64,000 bases of DNA, taken from the NCBI GenBank assembly GCA_027604685.1, contig JADHYX010000002.1:109887-173886 (forward strand), in the 5' to 3' direction. The DNA comes from Lobulomyces angularis (taxonomy: Eukaryota; Chytridiomycota; Chytridiomycetes; Lobulomycetales; Lobulomycetaceae). Shown here piece by piece: positions 60,600 to 64,000 of the stretch. A model generated the notes under the pieces. It saw only the letters and a program-made list of their open reading frames with translations. It did no database searches and was not told where the DNA came from. A program made the position numbers and the translations under genes. Position 1 is the stretch's first letter; the number at the start of each line of letters is the position of its first letter.

Positions 60600-61271
60600 A
60601 TGTTGTATTCATTGTATATTATAAACAAAAGTGGAGGTTTGATTTATCAAAAAGATTATACAGATCATATAAATAAATTATCTACCAACGATTATTTAAT
60701 TTTGGCTGGGTATTTCTTCTAATCACTGGTTACATTATAACTTAAAAACATTTGTTGAATGCTTCCAGGACGTTTCATGGTGTCCATGCTATAACTTCAC
60801 GAATAGCACCTTCAAACTTGAAAGGATCCTCAGGGTAGTCTTATTTAAAACATTCAGATCTCTAATTTTTTTTGGAGTAGCATTGAAGTGTTGGAGGGAG
60901 ATCAATTCAATATATTTTGCTTTCAAACATTAACAGGAATTAAATTTTTACTCATTACTGATCTTTTTCAAACCTCTATCGAGTATATTCAAAAAAAAAT
61001 TTATGAGGTAATTTAAGAGACAAAAAGTGAGATAAATATTTATCTTTAATAATTTATTATTTAAAAATTGGAAACCTTTTTTTATTTTTTTAAAAAAATA
61101 TATTTTTTTTGTTTTTAACAATTTTTTTTTTCTTTTCGTTTGTTTTAATAGATTTATGCAGATTATGCGATGAAAAATCCATTTTATCAATTGGAAATGC
61201 CGATTGTTAGAGCAGATTTGTTTGATGCTGCATTAAACAAACTTGTAAAACAAATTAATATTAATCAATGA
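60600..61271 (+). CDS. TRS23: TRAPP complex core subunit Trs23/TRAPPC4 (sybindin family)
   Basis: Four short exons (60600-60709, 60769-60834, 60881-61007, 61152-61271) assemble in frame to about 140 residues; no single exon is long enough to stand out. The opening MLYSLYIINKSGGLIYQKDY is the sybindin/longin strand pair. FHGVHAITSRIAPSNLKGSS and GIEVLEGDQFNIFCFQTLTG correspond to the following helix and strands. GIKFLLITDL and IYADYAMKNPFYQLEMPI are the family's C-terminal hallmark. TRAPP is a Rab GEF and tether at the Golgi. Animal and yeast proteins are about 219 residues; this one lacks the central insert and is near the minimal fold. The stop TGA is at 61269-61271. Confidence 0.87.
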
Positions 61272-61577
61272 TACAGAATGACTGTAAAAAAAAATAAAAA
61301 TAAAAAAATAGGAAAAAATATATAAATATCATTTCAGTAACTTTTTAACTTAAAAATTGAAAATTAATTTTTTTATAAAAAAAAAAAATATATATAAAAA
61401 TAAAACAAATTTAATATTCTTAATATCATATATATTTTCTATTTTTTATTATTACAAAAATTTCTATTCTATACACAATTAAAATGTAATCATTTAATTT
61501 TTTTTTTTCCAAAAGGAAACTCAAATGAGATACTCTCACGGTTGAACATTTAAAGAAAAAAAAAAACTTATTTTATT
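61272..61577. other. Convergent intergenic spacer
   Basis: A/T-rich, with homopolymers, between the ends of TRS23 and the SRR1-like gene. No gene is seen. Confidence 0.5.
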
Positions 61578-62510
61578 TTAAAAAACTTCGTTATTGTCAT
61601 CATCATTTACTGGCTCTTTAAGGTAGCTGAAGTCAAATTTATCCAAAAATTCGATCACGTTAGTTTCGCTATCAAAATTTTTTTTGTCAAAATAAATTAA
61701 ACAAGTATTATTAAAGGTATCAAAAAACTTTTTTTTTAAATTTAAGTTTTCATCAAAATTGATTTCTTCCTCTTTAAAGAGCTTCAGCAGTAAATCAGTG
61801 TAGTAAAAAATGCTCGAATCTTTTTTTTTTTTTAATGTTGAATAGGCCGAAAAGCTATTTCCAATAACAGTTAAATTTGAAATAAAAGATTTTGACCAAT
61901 TTGAATAAATCAAATTTTCATATAGTAGTTTCGGACAATGTGGCATGTAAAACAATGTTTTTTCGGTTGCAGTATACTTTCCTTTCTATTTTTTTTTTTT
62001 TTTTTTTTTTTATTTAAAATTTTTATATAATTCTATAATAAAAAAGAAAAAAAAAAGGATAAAGTATTTTTTTTAGGACTGAAAATTTAAAAAAAATTTT
62101 TTTTAAGTTACTTGATTTTCTTTTAAAACTAAGAACCCAAAACTCTCTAAAACAAGAATTGTTTCGTTATCAAAAGAAGGATCAAAGCAAGATACTACGT
62201 CACTCAGCTCACCGTTATATCTCTCTTTATCTAAATTTAAAACTTCCAGCAAGGTTAATAAAAAACAAAACTGCTTAATTGAGATAATATTTTTGAAGCT
62301 TCCTAAACCAATACAAAATATCTTGGCTAAATTTAAATTCGAGACTGAAAGTTTAAAATTTGTATTATTATTTATAAGTTCTTTTGTAGATGGTAAATTT
62401 AGTTCGATTTTTTTTTTTATTGATTCAACGCTGTAAACTTCCTTCTTATTATTCTTTCTTTTTGATTGTTTTGTTTCAAATTCCTTATATTTCATAATAT
62501 TTGAAAACAA
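61578..62510 (-). CDS. SRR1: SRR1-domain protein
   Basis: Two exons (intron about 61976-62110, containing runs of more than 20 A on the coding strand) code for about 265 residues. KIFCIGLGSFKNIISIKQF, SCFDPSFDNETILVLESFGF and LKENQ followed by KGKYTATEKTLFYMPHCPKL match the SRR1-like domain. The order is the GLGS loop, the DP-F segment, then the PHCP motif and VIGNSFSAY. SRR1-type proteins are linked to heme-regulated and circadian or light responses in plants and yeast, but the biochemical role is not settled. The first ATG (62510) is used; a second in-frame Met lies five codons on. The acidic C-terminus ends DDDNNEVF. Confidence 0.78.
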
Positions 62511-62653
62511 AAATTGATTTAAAATTAAAACTTTCTACAATGTATTATATTTTTTTATTTTTTTTTTTTTAAAAAGAATAAAAAAAAAAAAAAATTTTCT
62601 TTTTTTCATTTTTTCTGGTACAAATTAATTAAATATCTTTATAATATATGTAT
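62511..62653. other. Intergenic spacer
   Basis: Short A/T-rich spacer between two minus-strand genes, with an A run near 62580-62594. Confidence 0.5.
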
Positions 62654-63928
62654 TTATCTACTCATTTTTAATACTTGATCTACTGTATCTTCTCTCATTA
62701 TATTATCTATATTTTCAATACCATTATTGGTATCAAAATTTTCATTTACTCTACTTGAATTTTCACCAGATTCAATCCAACCATCAGTTTGTTCCTCTTT
62801 TGAAATCTGTTGGTTGTCACTTTTTTCTTGAATATGAGTGTTCTGGAGTTGATAATAAGCTATTTCTCCGTTATTTTCATTTTGATTTGTAGTGGCATTT
62901 AAGTTTTCTTCCATGTTCTGGCGGGACAAAGAACCAGAATTATACATTTGTAAAAAATTATAATATTCTTCTTGGTTCATGCCATTAACTGGGTAAGCTG
63001 TTTCATGAGGAAATTGCATGTGATCTTCATATGAATACCGAAACTGTTGACGAGACTGATCAGGTACAACAAAATATGCATCTTCAATTGGATGATACTG
63101 TTGTTGTTGCTGATAATAAGGTTGTTGCTGCACCATGTGCATTTCCTCTATTGAATACTGCGGCTGATTATATGGAAGTGCGGAAATTGGTCTAGATGGT
63201 CTTGGTGAATTTTGGTGATTACTATATGCAATAGTTGGATGAAAGAGTGGGCTAGTCGAAACCGAATTCCGCGGACTAACAAAAAAAAAGGTTAATGTTC
63301 TAAAAAAAAAATCAAAAAAAAAAAAAAACAATATACCTTTCTGCATATGGAGTATTTCTTTGGATATGTTTCAAATTGCTGTGTTCAGAAACAGAAGTTG
63401 AAGTATCAACGTGTAGTCTTCGTTTTTTGGAGTGATTTTTCTTTCTAATAAATATACAACCGCCACCGATTATAACAAATATCAGTGTTAATACCAAAGC
63501 AATTATAATGACTGAAGTGTTAGATAATGGTTGACCACCAGAGGAATTTTCACCAACATTAACGTCATCAACCGCAGAAACTTTTGGTGTAATTAAAGTT
63601 GGAGAGGTGGGTAAAATAGAAATAGAAGCAGAAGTAGTGCTGATTGATGATGATTTTGATATGGACAAAGTTGTAGTTTTCGCTGGTTTAGTAGTAGTGG
63701 AGATTTTACTCGTAGTGCTAGTTTTGATTGAATTTCTAGTAGTAGATTTAGTTGTTGAAGCTAACATAAATAATAAACAAATTTATAATAATAAGGTGCT
63801 TTCATACCTATGGTAGTAGTGTCAGGAGGAATCCAAGTAGTACTTGAAATTGTAGAAGTAAAAATATCACTGGTGACAACATCTTTTGTAGTTTCATCAA
63901 TTTTGGTAGTGACATTATTTTCCGACAT
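62654..63928 (-). CDS. Ser/Thr-rich single-pass membrane protein (sensor-like)
   Basis: Three exons from the ATG at 63928 to the stop at 62654. The N-terminal about 125 residues are extremely Thr/Ser-rich (SISKSSSISTTSASISI), typical of an O-mannosylated ectodomain. A single membrane helix follows (VIIIALVLTLIFVIIGGG), then a strongly basic stop-transfer KKNHSKKRRL. The cytoplasmic tail is long and Gln/Tyr/Asn-rich (MVQQQPYYQQQQQYHPIED), with many Tyr and Ser. The layout resembles fungal Mid2/Wsc/Msb2-type surface sensors, but there is no WSC domain and no evident signal peptide. An upstream exon with a signal peptide is possible, because CTTTAG precedes the ATG. Function is inferred only. 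Confidence 0.6.
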
Positions 63929-64000
63929 GCTAAAGATTTATTTATTTTAAATGTACAAAAAGATGCAAAATTAAAAAAAAACAAAAAAACAAAAAAAAAA
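63929..64000. other. Window end, A/T-rich upstream sequence
   Basis: Upstream of the membrane-protein gene on the minus strand, with runs of A at the very end. An earlier exon of that gene may lie beyond the window. Confidence 0.4.

Overview
This window is eukaryotic nuclear DNA from an AT-rich fungus. By eye G+C is about 25-30%. Genes are packed closely and split by many short introns (mostly about 40-100 nt) with GT donors and very T-rich tracts before AG. The gene set is fungal: an Ssr4-type SWI/SNF-RSC subunit, a KRE2/KTR mannosyltransferase, Cwc2, Utp18, Mak16, Bur1-like CDK, Trs23 and a DUF7082 (Medusa-type) regulator. A RalGAP-beta-like protein and a DENND6-type protein, which I associate with lineages outside the Dikarya, suggest an early-diverging (zygomycete or zoosporic) fungus; that placement is inference. 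Mitochondrial PheRS, frataxin and GrpE show an aerobic mitochondrion with its own translation.

Layout. 1-5.1 kb: a partial RRM protein (-), a CaMK-type kinase (-), a 254-bp Tc1/mariner-like miniature element with TA flanks, then SSR4 (+). 5.4-15 kb: a 6-kb RalGAP-beta gene (-), a GNAT acetyltransferase (+), a coiled-coil protein (-), frataxin (+) and the spliceosomal factor Cwf18 (+). 15.3-25.3 kb: DENND6 (-), CWC2 (+), GST-kappa (+), a small secreted Thr/Gln-repeat protein (+) and bifunctional PFK-2/FBPase-2 (+). 25.46 kb: a 10-N assembly gap next to a poly-T run. 25.5-36.4 kb: UTP18, an unknown single-TM protein, a possible Sds3-like protein, a C-terminally short EMC1 and a disordered protein, all (+).

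36.9-48.8 kb: a Gln-rich protein (-), ELP6 (+), mitochondrial PheRS (-) divergent from MGE1 (+), GDP-mannose pyrophosphorylase (-) divergent from ADE4 (+), and ribosomal protein eS1 (+). 49-51 kb: a Bur1-like kinase that stops after its N-lobe runs through a 21-T tract straight into MAK16 lacking its first exon; this is most likely a misassembly or a deletion between two introns. 51.3-64 kb: a second GNAT protein (-), a secreted acidic protein (+), a KTR mannosyltransferase (-), a DUF7082 regulator (+), a 1.9-kb stretch with only decayed reading frames, TRS23/TRAPPC4 in four exons (+), an SRR1-domain protein (-) and a Ser/Thr-rich membrane protein (-).

Most genes are housekeeping: RNA processing and ribosome biogenesis (CWC2, CWF18, UTP18, MAK16, eS1), trafficking (RalGAP-beta, DENND6, TRS23, EMC1), wall glycosylation (GDP-mannose synthesis and a KTR transferase, two steps of one route), transcription (SSR4, Sds3-like, Bur1, DUF7082) and mitochondrial function. 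I found no rRNA, tRNA, CRISPR, virus or prokaryotic gene cluster. No wholly new system is evident; the best leads are the kinase/MAK16 junction, the miniature transposon carrying a transposase fragment, the short EMC1, and several orphan secreted or membrane proteins.
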